Shown piece after piece: positions 44,867-53,426 of a stretch of DNA of 64,000 nucleotides. Source of the stretch: an uncultured Stenotrophomonas sp. (GTDB taxonomy: Bacteria > Pseudomonadota > Gammaproteobacteria > Xanthomonadales > Xanthomonadaceae); assembly GCA_913775725.1 (NCBI GenBank), contig CAJYNG010000013.1, positions 1-64,000 on the forward strand, given 5' to 3'. The position numbers and the translations under genes were made by a program. The notes beneath the pieces are model-generated. The model did no database searches, had not been told where the DNA came from, and saw only the letters and a program-made list of their open reading frames with translations. Each line of letters begins with the position of its first letter. The stretch's first letter is position 1.

Positions 44867-45784
44867 ATGCTTCCCACCGAGCGCCTGCGCGGCATCGAGG
44901 CCTTCGTCGCCACCGCCGATGCCGGCAGCTTCACTGCCGCCGCCGAACGCCTGCACCTGACCAGTTCGGCGGTGGGCAAGACCATCGCACGGCTGGAGGC
45001 GCGGCTGGGAGCGCGGTTGTTCGAACGCAGCACGCGCCGCCTTCGGCTGACCGAGGCCGGTGAGGGCTTCTACCGCACCTGCGTGCGGGTGCTGGGCGAA
45101 CTGGCCGATGCCGAGTCGGTGCTGGTCTCGCACGCAGACGCTCCCGTGGGCCGCCTGCGGGTGGATGCGCCGGCCACCTTCGGGCGCCTCAAAGTCTGGC
45201 CGTTGCTACTGCAGCTGGCCGCCGAGTTTCCACAGCTGCATCCGCAGGTGAACTTCAGCGACCGCTTCAGCGACCTCGCCGAGGACGGCGTCGACCTCGC
45301 CGTACGCATCGGCGGTCCCGAGCCACTGCCCGCCACGCTGGGCAGCCGCCTGCTCGGTTATGAACGCCTGCGCTTCTGCGCCTCCCCGGCTTACCTGCAT
45401 CGGCATGGCCAGCCCCGCTCGGCCGCCGAGCTGGCCGGGCATGACGGCGTGCTGTTCGGACGCGCGGACGGCAGCATCGGGCCATGGCAGGTGGCCGATG
45501 GCGGGCAGCGCAGTACACCGCTGCAGGCCCGCGCACGCCTGGTGGTTGGCAGTGCCGAGGCCCAGGTGGCGGCGGTCGAGGCCGGCTTCGGCATCGCGCA
45601 GCTGGCCACCTGGCTGGTCGATGATGCGCTGGCGCGCGGCAGCCTGGTCTCGATCCTGCCGTCGTTGGACTGCCGCGGCCTGCCGCTGCGCCTGTTGTGG
45701 CCGCAGGGCCGGCAGCGGCTGCCACGCGTGGACGTGGCCCTGGATCGTCTCGGCGCCGGGTTGCAGATCGATCCGCCGCGCTGA
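44867..45784 (+). CDS. LysR-family transcriptional regulator
   Basis: A 305-residue regulator from ATG 44867 (MLPTERLRGIEAFVATADAGSF); ATG 44834 would add 11 residues of poor pattern. The winged helix-turn-helix is SFTAAAERLHLTSSAVGKTIARLEARLGARLFERSTRRLRLTEAG. The effector domain has two alpha/beta lobes. It diverges from the MFS exporter and is its likely regulator; the effector is unknown. Confidence 0.9.
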   Translation: MLPTERLRGIEAFVATADAGSFTAAAERLHLTSSAVGKTIARLEARLGARLFERSTRRLRLTEAGEGFYRTCVRVLGELADAESVLVSHADAPVGRLRVDAPATFGRLKVWPLLLQLAAEFPQLHPQVNFSDRFSDLAEDGVDLAVRIGGPEPLPATLGSRLLGYERLRFCASPAYLHRHGQPRSAAELAGHDGVLFGRADGSIGPWQVADGGQRSTPLQARARLVVGSAEAQVAAVEAGFGIAQLATWLVDDALARGSLVSILPSLDCRGLPLRLLWPQGRQRLPRVDVALDRLGAGLQIDPPR

Positions 45785-45893
45785 GCGCAGCGCCATCAGC
45801 GGCGGTCGCATCGCACAGCTGCGACTGCCGGTCGCATTGCCCGCATCCCGCCCCTCACCCACCATCCGCGCAGCGTTTCAGCGTGGGCAGGAC

Positions 45894-46325
45894 ATGGACG
45901 GATTCCCCTGGTTGCTGGTTGCCGCCGCCGGTAGTGCCATCGCAGCCTTGCTGCATATCGGCTGCATCGCCTTCGGCGCCGCGTGGTACAGGTACTTCGG
46001 TGCCGGCCAGCGCGTGGTCCGGCTGGCACGCGCCGGGCATTGGTGGCCGCCGCTGATGACCGCCGGCATCACTGCCGTGCTGGTGGCCTGGACCCTGTAT
46101 GCGCTGGCCGCCGCGGGCTGGCATTCGCCGCTGCCGGCCAGCCGCCTGGTCCTGCCCGCCATCGTTGCCTTGCTGCTGCTGCGCGCCGCGATGGGCTTCG
46201 GGCTCGCGCTGCTCCGGCCCGGCTATAACGGCCGGCGCTTCTGGGTGGTCAGTTCACTGGTCTGCCTCGGCCTGGGGCTGACCTTTGCGCTGGGTGCCCG
46301 CCAGGCCTGGCAGAGCCTGGGGTAG
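45894..46325 (+). CDS. Small integral membrane protein of unknown function
   Basis: A 143-residue protein with four transmembrane segments (WLLVAAAGSAIAALLHIGCI, WPPLMTAGITAVLVAWTLYALA, LVLPAIVALLLLRAAMGFGLALL, VVSSLVCLGLGLTFALG). I do not recognise the family. The YNGRRFWVVSS loop is conserved-looking. It follows the LysR gene after 109 bp. Confidence 0.72.
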   Translation: MDGFPWLLVAAAGSAIAALLHIGCIAFGAAWYRYFGAGQRVVRLARAGHWWPPLMTAGITAVLVAWTLYALAAAGWHSPLPASRLVLPAIVALLLLRAAMGFGLALLRPGYNGRRFWVVSSLVCLGLGLTFALGARQAWQSLG

Positions 46326-46472
46326 CCGCCTACCATGGCCCGCCCTTGGGGGCGGCGAAAGCAACCGTCAAGCATCTGCTGATGCCGGTACGGCATGAGG
46401 TCGGTGCGGATCGGCCTGAACCGGGGCGGGCCTGACACGGCCGTACCGCCGCCCGCAGCCTACAATGGGCGC

Positions 46473-47468
46473 ATGCAGATCGGCCCCTACACCATTGCCC
46501 CCAACGTCGTGCTGGCGCCCATGGCCGGCGTCACCGACAAGCCCTTCCGCCTGCTGTGCAAACGGCTGGGCGCGGGTCTGGCCGCCTCGGAAATGACCAT
46601 CAGCGACCCGCGCTTCTGGAACACGCGCAAATCGATCCACCGCATGGACCACGACGGCGAGCCGGCCCCGATCAGCGTGCAGATCGCCGGCACCGAGCCG
46701 CAGCAGCTGGCCGAGGCCGCGCGCTACAACGTCGACCACGGCGCGCAGATCATCGACATCAACATGGGCTGCCCGGCCAAGAAGGTGTGCAATGCCTGGG
46801 CCGGTTCGGCACTGATGCGCGACGAACAGCTGGTGGCGCGCATCCTCGAAGCGGTGGTCAACGCGGTGGACGTGCCGGTCACGCTGAAGATCCGTACCGG
46901 TTGGGACTGCGACCACCGCAACGGCCCGCTGATCGCACGCATCGCCGAGGACAGCGGTATCGCGGCACTGGCGGTGCACGGCCGTACCCGCGACCAGCAC
47001 TACACCGGTCAGGCGGAGTACGCCACCATCGGCGAGATCAAGGCCGCGCTGCGCATTCCGGTGATCGCCAACGGCGATATCGATTCACCGCAGAAGGCCG
47101 CCTATGTCCTGAAGGAAACCGGCGTGGACGCGGTGATGATCGGCCGCTCCGCGCAGGGCCGGCCGTGGATCTTCCGCGAAGTGGCGCACTACCTGGCCAC
47201 CGGCGAGGAACTGCCGCCGCCGTCGCTGGCCGAGGTGCGCGACATCCTGCTCGGCCACCTGCACGCGCTGCATGCGTTCTACGGCCAGCCGCAGGGCGTG
47301 CGCATCGCGCGCAAGCACCTGGGCTGGTATGCCAAGGACCGGCCGGAGAATGCCGCCTTCCGCGCGGTGGTCAACCGTGCCGAGGATCCGGCCAGCCAGA
47401 TCGCATTGACCACCGAATACTTCGACCGCCTGATCGCCGGGGAACCGGCGCTGTCATCTGCTGCCTGA
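46473..47468 (+). CDS. dusB: tRNA-dihydrouridine synthase DusB
   Basis: Reduces uridine to dihydrouridine in the D loop of tRNA using FMN and NADPH. The 331-residue TIM barrel has VVLAPMAGVTDKPFR, the catalytic Cys in NMGCPAKKVCNAWAGSAL (Cys100), the His-Gly-Arg-Thr FMN motif VHGRTRDQHYTG, and NGDIDSPQKA. The sequence GCPAKKV and MRDEQLVARIL match the DusB/NifR3 subgroup rather than DusA or DusC. In many gammaproteobacteria dusB is followed by fis; here it is not, and SMAG repeats follow. Confidence 0.95.
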   Translation: MQIGPYTIAPNVVLAPMAGVTDKPFRLLCKRLGAGLAASEMTISDPRFWNTRKSIHRMDHDGEPAPISVQIAGTEPQQLAEAARYNVDHGAQIIDINMGCPAKKVCNAWAGSALMRDEQLVARILEAVVNAVDVPVTLKIRTGWDCDHRNGPLIARIAEDSGIAALAVHGRTRDQHYTGQAEYATIGEIKAALRIPVIANGDIDSPQKAAYVLKETGVDAVMIGRSAQGRPWIFREVAHYLATGEELPPPSLAEVRDILLGHLHALHAFYGQPQGVRIARKHLGWYAKDRPENAAFRAVVNRAEDPASQIALTTEYFDRLIAGEPALSSAA

Positions 47469-47483
47469 GCGTACTGCCAGGCC

Positions 47484-47540
47484 GACGAGTCGAGCTTGCT
47501 CGACTGAATTTCCAGAGCAGTCGAGCACGCTCGACGCTAC
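47484..47540. repeat. SMAG-like inverted dimer
   Basis: GACGAGTCGAGCTTGCTCGACT at 47484 faces AGTCGAGCACGCTCGACGCTAC ending 47540. It lies between dusB and a methyltransferase gene on the same strand. Confidence 0.75.
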
Positions 47541-47553
47541 AAGAGCCCGCCCC

Positions 47554-48381
47554 ATGACCCCGCCGATTTCCTCCCCGACCTATCTGCACGGATTCTCCGG
47601 CACCGAGCAGCAGCGCCTGATGACCCAGGCACGCCTGCTGGAATCGAGCATCTTCGGCCAGATCGACTACAGCGGCGCGCGTCGCCTGCTGGAGGTCGGC
47701 AGCGGCGTCGGCGCGCAGACCGAAATCCTGCTGCGCCGCTTCCCCGAGCTGCACGTAACCGGCGTGGACCTGAGCGAAACGCAGCTGGCCACCGCGCGCG
47801 AGAACCTGGCGCGCACGCCGTGGTGCAGCGACCGCTACACCCTGCAGCAGGCCGACGCCGGTGAACTGCCGTTCGAGGCACGCAGCTTCGACTCGGCATT
47901 CCTGTGCTGGGTACTGGAGCACGTGCCGTCACCGGCACGCGTACTGAGCGAGGTGCGCCGCGTACTGGCACCGGGTTCGCCGGTGTACATCACCGAGGTG
48001 ATGAACGCCTCGTTCCTGCTCGACCCGTATTCGCCGCACATCTGGCGCTACTGGATGGCCTTCAACGATTTCCAGTACGACCACGGGGGCGACCCGTTCG
48101 TCGGCGCCAAGCTGGGCAACCTGCTGCTGGCCGGTGGCTTCCGGGATGTGCACACCGAGATCAAGACCATCCACCTGGACAACCGCGAACCGGCACGTCG
48201 CAAGACGATGATCGCGTTCTGGGAACAGCTGCTGCTGTCGGCGGCCGACCAGCTGTTGCAGGCCGGCGCGGTGGACGAGGACACCGTGGAAGGCATGCGT
48301 CGCGAGTTCCGCCTGGTGCAGAACGACCCGAATGCAGTGTTCTTCTATTCGTTCGTGCAGGGCCGCGCGACGGTGTACTGA
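47554..48381 (+). CDS. Class I SAM-dependent methyltransferase
   Basis: A 275-residue methyltransferase with the Rossmann motifs RRLLEVGSGVGAQTEILLRRFP (motif I), VTGVDLSETQL (motif II acid) and ADAGELPFEARSFDSAFLCWVLEHV (motif IV/VI). A C-terminal region with YSPHIWRYWMAFNDFQYDHGGDPF is not found in small ubiquinone methyltransferases. The substrate is unknown; it may be a lipid or small acceptor. The ATG 47554 start is 13 bp after a SMAG dimer. Confidence 0.87.
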   Translation: MTPPISSPTYLHGFSGTEQQRLMTQARLLESSIFGQIDYSGARRLLEVGSGVGAQTEILLRRFPELHVTGVDLSETQLATARENLARTPWCSDRYTLQQADAGELPFEARSFDSAFLCWVLEHVPSPARVLSEVRRVLAPGSPVYITEVMNASFLLDPYSPHIWRYWMAFNDFQYDHGGDPFVGAKLGNLLLAGGFRDVHTEIKTIHLDNREPARRKTMIAFWEQLLLSAADQLLQAGAVDEDTVEGMRREFRLVQNDPNAVFFYSFVQGRATVY

Positions 48382-48538
48382 GGCGGGCCAGGGTAACCCG
48401 GCAGCAACCAGGACAACCCGCTAGAATCGCGCAGTCCCGGTCTTGGAACGGCGCGTGCCGGGACCTCACTCCTTGCGGCAGCTGCGCATCGGCACGTGGG
48501 CCTGTCGCGCACGGATGGACCTGACCTGCGAGCGCAAG

Positions 48539-50386
48539 ATGAGTGACAGCGGCCGAATGCCCTTTTCTGCCCACGAGGCCCTGCTGCCAGGTGGCCTGGG
48601 ACCTGTACATGCACGCCTGCTGGTCGGCGTCGTCGCCGTGCTGTGCATCCTGTATGTGGGGTTTGCGCTGACCCCTTCGTCCTACTCGTTGGCCTACGAG
48701 TATCTGGGCCTGGCAGCACAGCAGCCGTTGCTCGGCAGCGCCCGCATGATCCGCAGTGACGAGTGGATCGTGTTTACGCCCTACATCCAGATCGCGGTCA
48801 ACAACGACTTCGGCCAAATCAACGCGTACTCGCCGTACCACGAGTCGCTGCGCACCTTCCAGGCGCTGCCGCTGCTCGACTGGGGCCTGCTGTTCAAGCC
48901 CTACCACTGGGCGTTCTTCGTGTTACCCGCAGCGAACGCCTATTCGTTCTTCTTCATGTTCATGGCCATGGCCTTCCTGAGCGGATGGGCCCTGTTCCTG
49001 CGGCAACTGCGGATGCCGGTACTAGCCGCAGTGCTGGTTTCGGCCACGCTGTTCTTCGCCCCATTCGTGCAGGTCTGGTGGACCAGCAATGCCGGCGCAT
49101 TCGCCCTGGCACCCTGGGTGGCCGTGCCGTGGCTGCGCATCGGCAATCGCTGGCTCCGCATCCTGGCCAGTGCGTACGCCCTCGCTGTCTGGGTGATCGC
49201 TGTGTCCTACCCGCCCTTCATCATTTCCTCGCTGCTGGCCATGGCGGTGCTGGTGCTGGCGTTCCGTCGCGATGCCCTCACGCTTGCCCGACTGATCGAC
49301 GCCGCCATCGCAGGCGCGCTGGCATTGGCGGTGTTCATCGGTTATTTCCACGACATCATCCCGATCGTGCGCAACACGGTGTATCCGGGCCAGCGCCAGA
49401 GCGCCGGAGGCGGAGTCGGGCTGACGTCCCTGTTCGCGCACGTCTTCCCGAACCTGATGACCTACCGGTTCGCACCGCTGCCGATGTTCAAGGCCTCCAA
49501 CGAGTGCGAGATCGCCGTACTCGGCAGCCTGCTGCCGCTGTTCACTCTGGTGCTTGCTGATGGTGCACGACTGCGCGAATGGGCGCGCGGCCACCGCGGC
49601 AGCGTGCTGACCCTCGCCGCAGGCGTACTACTGATCGCCTGCTGGATCTTCCTGCCCGTGCCCGTTCTCGTCGGCAAGCTGACCGGGCTGTCGATGGTGC
49701 CCCCTGCTCGCGCGCTGCTGGCGCTCGGCCTGCTGATCAACATCGGCTGCGCAATGACCCTGGTCCGATGCGGCGTGCGCCTGGAGCGCAGGCGTTTGTT
49801 GCTGCTGGCTGCACTGCTGATGGTGGGCAGTGTGGCCAAGTTCCTGTTCGGCGAAGGCCAGTTCAGCCGCCTGCACAGCGCCGCCGACGCACTGCCCTAC
49901 CTCTGCCTGGTGGCACTGGCCATTGCCGCCCGCCGCCCAAAGCTGTCGGTGCATGCTGCCAGCCTGGTGCTGGCCACGGCTGCACTGGCCAACCTGCTGG
50001 GCAATGGCTTGTTCAACCCGGTGCAACCTGCCGGACCGATCTTCGCGATGGACCGCGCTGCCGTACTGGAGGCGCTGCAGGCACAGGGCGCCCGCAAGAA
50101 TGCCGACGGCGTGCTGGTCGCTCCCGGGGCCTACGGTGGACTGCTGCCCGGTCTCGGCATCCCCGCCGTGAACCACGTGCTGTACCTGCCGCAGATGGGT
50201 TACTTCGGCAGGTACTTCCCTGGCATGCCCGACAACGAATTCAACTTCACCTTCAACCGCTATCACCACGTTGCGGTGGCGACCGATGGCGATACCCCCC
50301 GTGTGCTGCAGGGAGACCAGGTAGTAGTACCGGCCAAGGTTCTGCTGGCGCCGCCGTCGCTTCCTGCAGATGGCACGCTACAGTGA
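48539..50386 (+). CDS. Polytopic membrane protein, probable glycosyltransferase (DUF7657/GtrC-like)
   Basis: A protein of about 615 residues with around 12-13 transmembrane segments and a C-terminal extracytoplasmic domain. The first large loop has MIRSDEWIVFTPYIQIAVNNDFGQINAYSPYHESLRTF, with an Asp-Glu pair near residue 65 in the place where GT-C glycosyltransferases keep their acidic catalytic motif. It resembles the DUF7657-type partners of GtrB-like transferases. The downstream GT2 gene starts 8 bp after the stop. ATG 48539 is not certain; upstream in-frame ATG 48515 or GTG/ATG at 48443 would add residues. Confidence 0.75.
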   Translation: MSDSGRMPFSAHEALLPGGLGPVHARLLVGVVAVLCILYVGFALTPSSYSLAYEYLGLAAQQPLLGSARMIRSDEWIVFTPYIQIAVNNDFGQINAYSPYHESLRTFQALPLLDWGLLFKPYHWAFFVLPAANAYSFFFMFMAMAFLSGWALFLRQLRMPVLAAVLVSATLFFAPFVQVWWTSNAGAFALAPWVAVPWLRIGNRWLRILASAYALAVWVIAVSYPPFIISSLLAMAVLVLAFRRDALTLARLIDAAIAGALALAVFIGYFHDIIPIVRNTVYPGQRQSAGGGVGLTSLFAHVFPNLMTYRFAPLPMFKASNECEIAVLGSLLPLFTLVLADGARLREWARGHRGSVLTLAAGVLLIACWIFLPVPVLVGKLTGLSMVPPARALLALGLLINIGCAMTLVRCGVRLERRRLLLLAALLMVGSVAKFLFGEGQFSRLHSAADALPYLCLVALAIAARRPKLSVHAASLVLATAALANLLGNGLFNPVQPAGPIFAMDRAAVLEALQAQGARKNADGVLVAPGAYGGLLPGLGIPAVNHVLYLPQMGYFGRYFPGMPDNEFNFTFNRYHHVAVATDGDTPRVLQGDQVVVPAKVLLAPPSLPADGTLQ

Positions 50387-50394
50387 GCTCCACC

Positions 50395-51393
50395 ATGAAT
50401 GTCGCAGCTCACACCCTTGCCTCACCCCGCATCGCCGTGGTGATTCCCTGCTACAAGGTGACCCGCCACGTGCTGGCCGTGCTGGCCGCGATCGACCCGG
50501 TGGTGACCGCGATCTACTGCGTGGACGATGCTTGCCCCGATGGCAGCGGCCGGCTGATCCAGGCCGAAGCGAACGACCCGCGCATCACCGTGCTGTTCCA
50601 TGCGCACAACCGCGGCGTCGGCGGCGCCATCAAGACCGGCTATCGCGCGGCGATCGCCGATGGCATGGACATTCTGGTCAAGGTCGATGGCGACGGACAG
50701 ATGGACCCGGCACTGCTGATGGACTTCGTCGCGCCCATCGCCGACGGCCACGCCGACTACACCAAGGGCAACCGTTTCTGGAACCTGACCCACATCCGCC
50801 GCATGCCCCCGGTGCGACGGCTGGGCAACCTGCTGCTGTCCTTCATGACCAAGGCCTCATCCGGGTACTGGCAGGTGTTCGACCCGACCAACGGCTACAC
50901 CGCCATCCATGCCAAGGTCGCCAGCCACCTCAAGCTCGATGCGGTCAGCGACCGCTACTTCTTCGAGACCGACATGCTGTTCCGCCTGAACACCGTGCGC
51001 GCCGTGGTGCAGGATGTGGCGATGGATGCGCACTACGCCGACGAGACAAGCAACCTGCGCATCGGCCGCGTCCTGGGTGAATTCACCTTCAAGCACCTGC
51101 GCAACACGCTCAAGCGCATTGCCTACAACTATTTTCTGCGTGATCTCAGCATCGCCTCGCTGGAGCTGATCGCTGGCAGCAGCCTGCTCGCCTTCGGCGG
51201 GCTGTTCGGGCTGTATCACTGGATGCGGTCTGCGCAGGCCGATGTGGCTACGCCGGTGGGCACGATCATGATCGCCATGGTCGCGCTGATCTCCGGGCTG
51301 CAGTTCCTGCTGGCGTTCGTCGGTTTCGATATCGCCAACGTGCCGCGCCAGGTGCTGAACCGTTCCATCAAGCTCAACCGCCTTCCGCAGTAG
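50395..51393 (+). CDS. Family 2 glycosyltransferase, polyprenyl-phosphate type (GtrB/DPM1-like)
   Basis: A 332-residue GT2 enzyme. The N-terminal Rossmann-like GT-A domain has RIAVVIPCYK, VDDACPDGSG and KVDGDGQMDP (the DxD-like Asp cluster near residue 98-104). Two transmembrane helices follow at the C-terminus (ASLELIAGSSLLAFGGLFGLYHW, IMIAMVALISGLQFLLAFVGF). This is the layout of GtrB and dolichyl-phosphate-mannose synthases, which move a sugar onto undecaprenyl phosphate. The polytopic partner upstream would then use that lipid-linked sugar outside. The stop is the TAG of a SMAG GTAG. Confidence 0.9.
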   Translation: MNVAAHTLASPRIAVVIPCYKVTRHVLAVLAAIDPVVTAIYCVDDACPDGSGRLIQAEANDPRITVLFHAHNRGVGGAIKTGYRAAIADGMDILVKVDGDGQMDPALLMDFVAPIADGHADYTKGNRFWNLTHIRRMPPVRRLGNLLLSFMTKASSGYWQVFDPTNGYTAIHAKVASHLKLDAVSDRYFFETDMLFRLNTVRAVVQDVAMDAHYADETSNLRIGRVLGEFTFKHLRNTLKRIAYNYFLRDLSIASLELIAGSSLLAFGGLFGLYHWMRSAQADVATPVGTIMIAMVALISGLQFLLAFVGFDIANVPRQVLNRSIKLNRLPQ

Positions 51394-51447
51394 AGCCACG
51401 CCATGCGTGGCTGTTGTTCGCGCCATCCACGCATGGCGTGGATCTAC
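51390..51447. repeat. SMAG inverted dimer that contains both stop codons of converging genes
   Basis: GTAGAGCCACGCCATGCGTGGCT at 51390 faces ATCCACGCATGGCGTGGATCTAC ending 51447. The TAG of the first GTAG (51391-51393) is the stop of the GT2 gene. The CTA at 51444-51446 is, on the minus strand, the TAG stop of the converging hydrolase gene. Confidence 0.9.
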
Positions 51448-52502
51448 GGATGTGCGGCACCGGTCGCGGAGGCTGCCGGCTCGTGCCAGATCCGCTGCCA
51501 CATCGCGGCAAGCCGGCGCCCGGCGTCGGCGCGCGCGGCGGGACTGCTGTAATACGCCCGCACCTGCTCGGGCGTGATTGGCCGCCACTGCCCGTCGACC
51601 TGCTCGGCCACGACAAAGTTGAACGTGTAGTCCGGCTCCAGCCCCATGCGCAGGTCGCTCAGCACCAGCCGCCCGTCCACCACCTGCGCACGCATGAAGC
51701 CGCGATTGAACCACGTCAGCTGCTGCACCGCCGGGATACCTCCTGCTTCGCGCAAGGCCCGCACGTTGGACGCGTGGCCTTCGAACTGCATCGGCCCGTG
51801 GTCGGCCGCCAGCGAGCGGTCACCCACCACGTAGCCGTTCGGCGTCATCGCCACCACCCGCCACAGCAGGGTGTTGAACGGCATCGGCACCGAGAAGCGC
51901 GGCGCATCGCCCAGGCCCATCGCCGCCAGGCTCTGCTGGGCAGCACGGTCGACCTGGGCCTTGGCGATCAGGCCCCAGCCCAGGTAGGCACTGCTGACCA
52001 GCAACGCCACACCCAGCACCTTGCCTGCCCAGGGCCGGGTGCGGCCGAACCAGGCCAGCACGCAGCCCAGCAGCAGCCATACCGTGTAGCCGAGATCGAT
52101 GATGAACACGCTGGAACCCATGGTCGGGTGTGGCCGCAGCGGCCACCACAGCTGGGTGCCGTAGACGGTGAACGCATCCAACAGCGGATGGGTGACCAGC
52201 GCCAGCTGGATCGCCCAGAACCAGCGCACCGGCGACTGCGCGACGCGGCCGTTGCCGAAGCGCTTGAACAACCACCAGATCAGTGCAGCCACCCAGGGCA
52301 GCACCAGCAGTGAATGGCTGAAGCTGCGGTGCTCGATCATGTTCGCCACCGGGTCGGCGGCGGTGAAGCCGAGCCACAGGGCGTCGAGGTCCGGCAGGGT
52401 GCCAAGCGCCGCACCGGCCAGCAGGGCCGCGCGGCGATGGCCGGGCGGGGCGATGGCGGCAGCGACGGCGCCGCCGAGCACGATCTGGGTCAATGAATCC
52501 AT
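51444..52502 (-). CDS. Membrane-bound metal-dependent hydrolase, YdjM type
   Basis: A 352-residue protein starting MDSLTQIVLGGAVAAAIAPPGHRRAALLAGAALGTLPDLDAL, the typical YdjM/YbcI N-terminus. His and Asp residues (LTHPLLDAFTVYG, EHRSFSHSLL) lie in the membrane part, with several transmembrane segments, and there is a C-terminal soluble domain. These enzymes are predicted to be zinc-dependent and linked to LexA or phospholipase-type functions. The activity is not established. Its stop lies within the SMAG dimer. Confidence 0.85.
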   Translation of the reverse strand: MDSLTQIVLGGAVAAAIAPPGHRRAALLAGAALGTLPDLDALWLGFTAADPVANMIEHRSFSHSLLVLPWVAALIWWLFKRFGNGRVAQSPVRWFWAIQLALVTHPLLDAFTVYGTQLWWPLRPHPTMGSSVFIIDLGYTVWLLLGCVLAWFGRTRPWAGKVLGVALLVSSAYLGWGLIAKAQVDRAAQQSLAAMGLGDAPRFSVPMPFNTLLWRVVAMTPNGYVVGDRSLAADHGPMQFEGHASNVRALREAGGIPAVQQLTWFNRGFMRAQVVDGRLVLSDLRMGLEPDYTFNFVVAEQVDGQWRPITPEQVRAYYSSPAARADAGRRLAAMWQRIWHEPAASATGAAHP

Positions 52503-52545
52503 CGGCCGATGCTAGCGCGATGACCACACGTTTGTGGGGTTCTTC

Positions 52546-52615
52546 GTAGAGCCGAGCCCATGCTCGGCTGCTCTTCGTTGCGTGTAACGGCAGCCGAGCG
52601 TGGGCTCGGCTCTAC
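52546..52615. repeat. SMAG inverted dimer
   Basis: GTAGAGCCGAGCCCATGCTCGGCT at 52546 faces AGCCGAGCGTGGGCTCGGCTCTAC ending 52615. It fills the gap between two minus-strand genes. Confidence 0.88.
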
Positions 52616-52625
52616 AAAAGGCAGG

Positions 52626-53426
52626 CTACGCGGCCTGCGACATCCGCGCGCCGGGCAGCTCCACCAGGGTCTGCCCGTTATGGTCGAGCAGGCGAAGCGC
52701 GCCATCATGGTCTTCGGCCAGTGCAGTCAGGCTCTCCACCCAGTCGCCGTCGTTGGCATAGACCAGGCCATCGCGTTCAATCAACGCAGCGCGGTGGATG
52801 TGGCCACAGACGATGCCATCCAGTCCGCGCCGGCGCACGTCGTCCAGCCCGGCCTGCACGAAGCGCTCGATGTAGCGTTCGGCGGCGCCGCTGCGCTTCT
52901 TCAGGAACTCCGACAGCGACCAGTAGCGCATGCCCAGCAGGCGCCGCACCGCGTTCAGTGCCTGGTTGCCGGTCAGGATGCGGTAGTACAGCCAGTCGCC
53001 AAATTTCTCCTGCAGGCCACCGAAGTGGGTCACGCCGTCGTACTCGTCGCCGTGTGCGACCAGCAGCCGGCGGCCAGCGGCGGTCACGTGGATGGCACGG
53101 CGGCGCACCTGCATCGCCGGCAGCATCAGCCCGCATACCTGCCGCAGCGAGGCATCGTGGTTGCCGGGAATGTAGATGATCTCGGTGCCTGCACGGCGCA
53201 GCGCATGCAGGGCCTGGATGACTTCGCTGTGCGACTGCCGCCAGTTGGCGCGGCGATGCGCCATCCACCACAGGTCAATGATGTCGCCGATCAGGTACAG
53301 CCGTTCGCAGCGCAGCTGCGAGAGGAACCGTGCCAGCTCGGTGGCATGGCAGTGACGTGAGCCCAGGTGCACGTCGGAGACGAACACTGCGCGCCGGTGC
53401 GGCGACAGGTTCGCCAGCGTGCTCAT
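52626..53426 (-). CDS. LpxH-like UDP-2,3-diacylglucosamine diphosphatase family phosphoesterase
   Basis: A 266-residue calcineurin-type phosphoesterase with the full metal set: FVSDVHLGSRH (Asp and His), LIGDIIDLWW, YIPGNHDASLRQ, LLVAHGDEYDG and IVCGHIHRAAL. It is like LpxH of lipid A synthesis and LpxH2-type variants, but longer at the N-terminus than typical LpxH, so it may be a paralogue with another substrate. It overlaps the upstream acyltransferase gene by 4 bp. Confidence 0.85.
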   Translation of the reverse strand: MSTLANLSPHRRAVFVSDVHLGSRHCHATELARFLSQLRCERLYLIGDIIDLWWMAHRRANWRQSHSEVIQALHALRRAGTEIIYIPGNHDASLRQVCGLMLPAMQVRRRAIHVTAAGRRLLVAHGDEYDGVTHFGGLQEKFGDWLYYRILTGNQALNAVRRLLGMRYWSLSEFLKKRSGAAERYIERFVQAGLDDVRRRGLDGIVCGHIHRAALIERDGLVYANDGDWVESLTALAEDHDGALRLLDHNGQTLVELPGARMSQAA

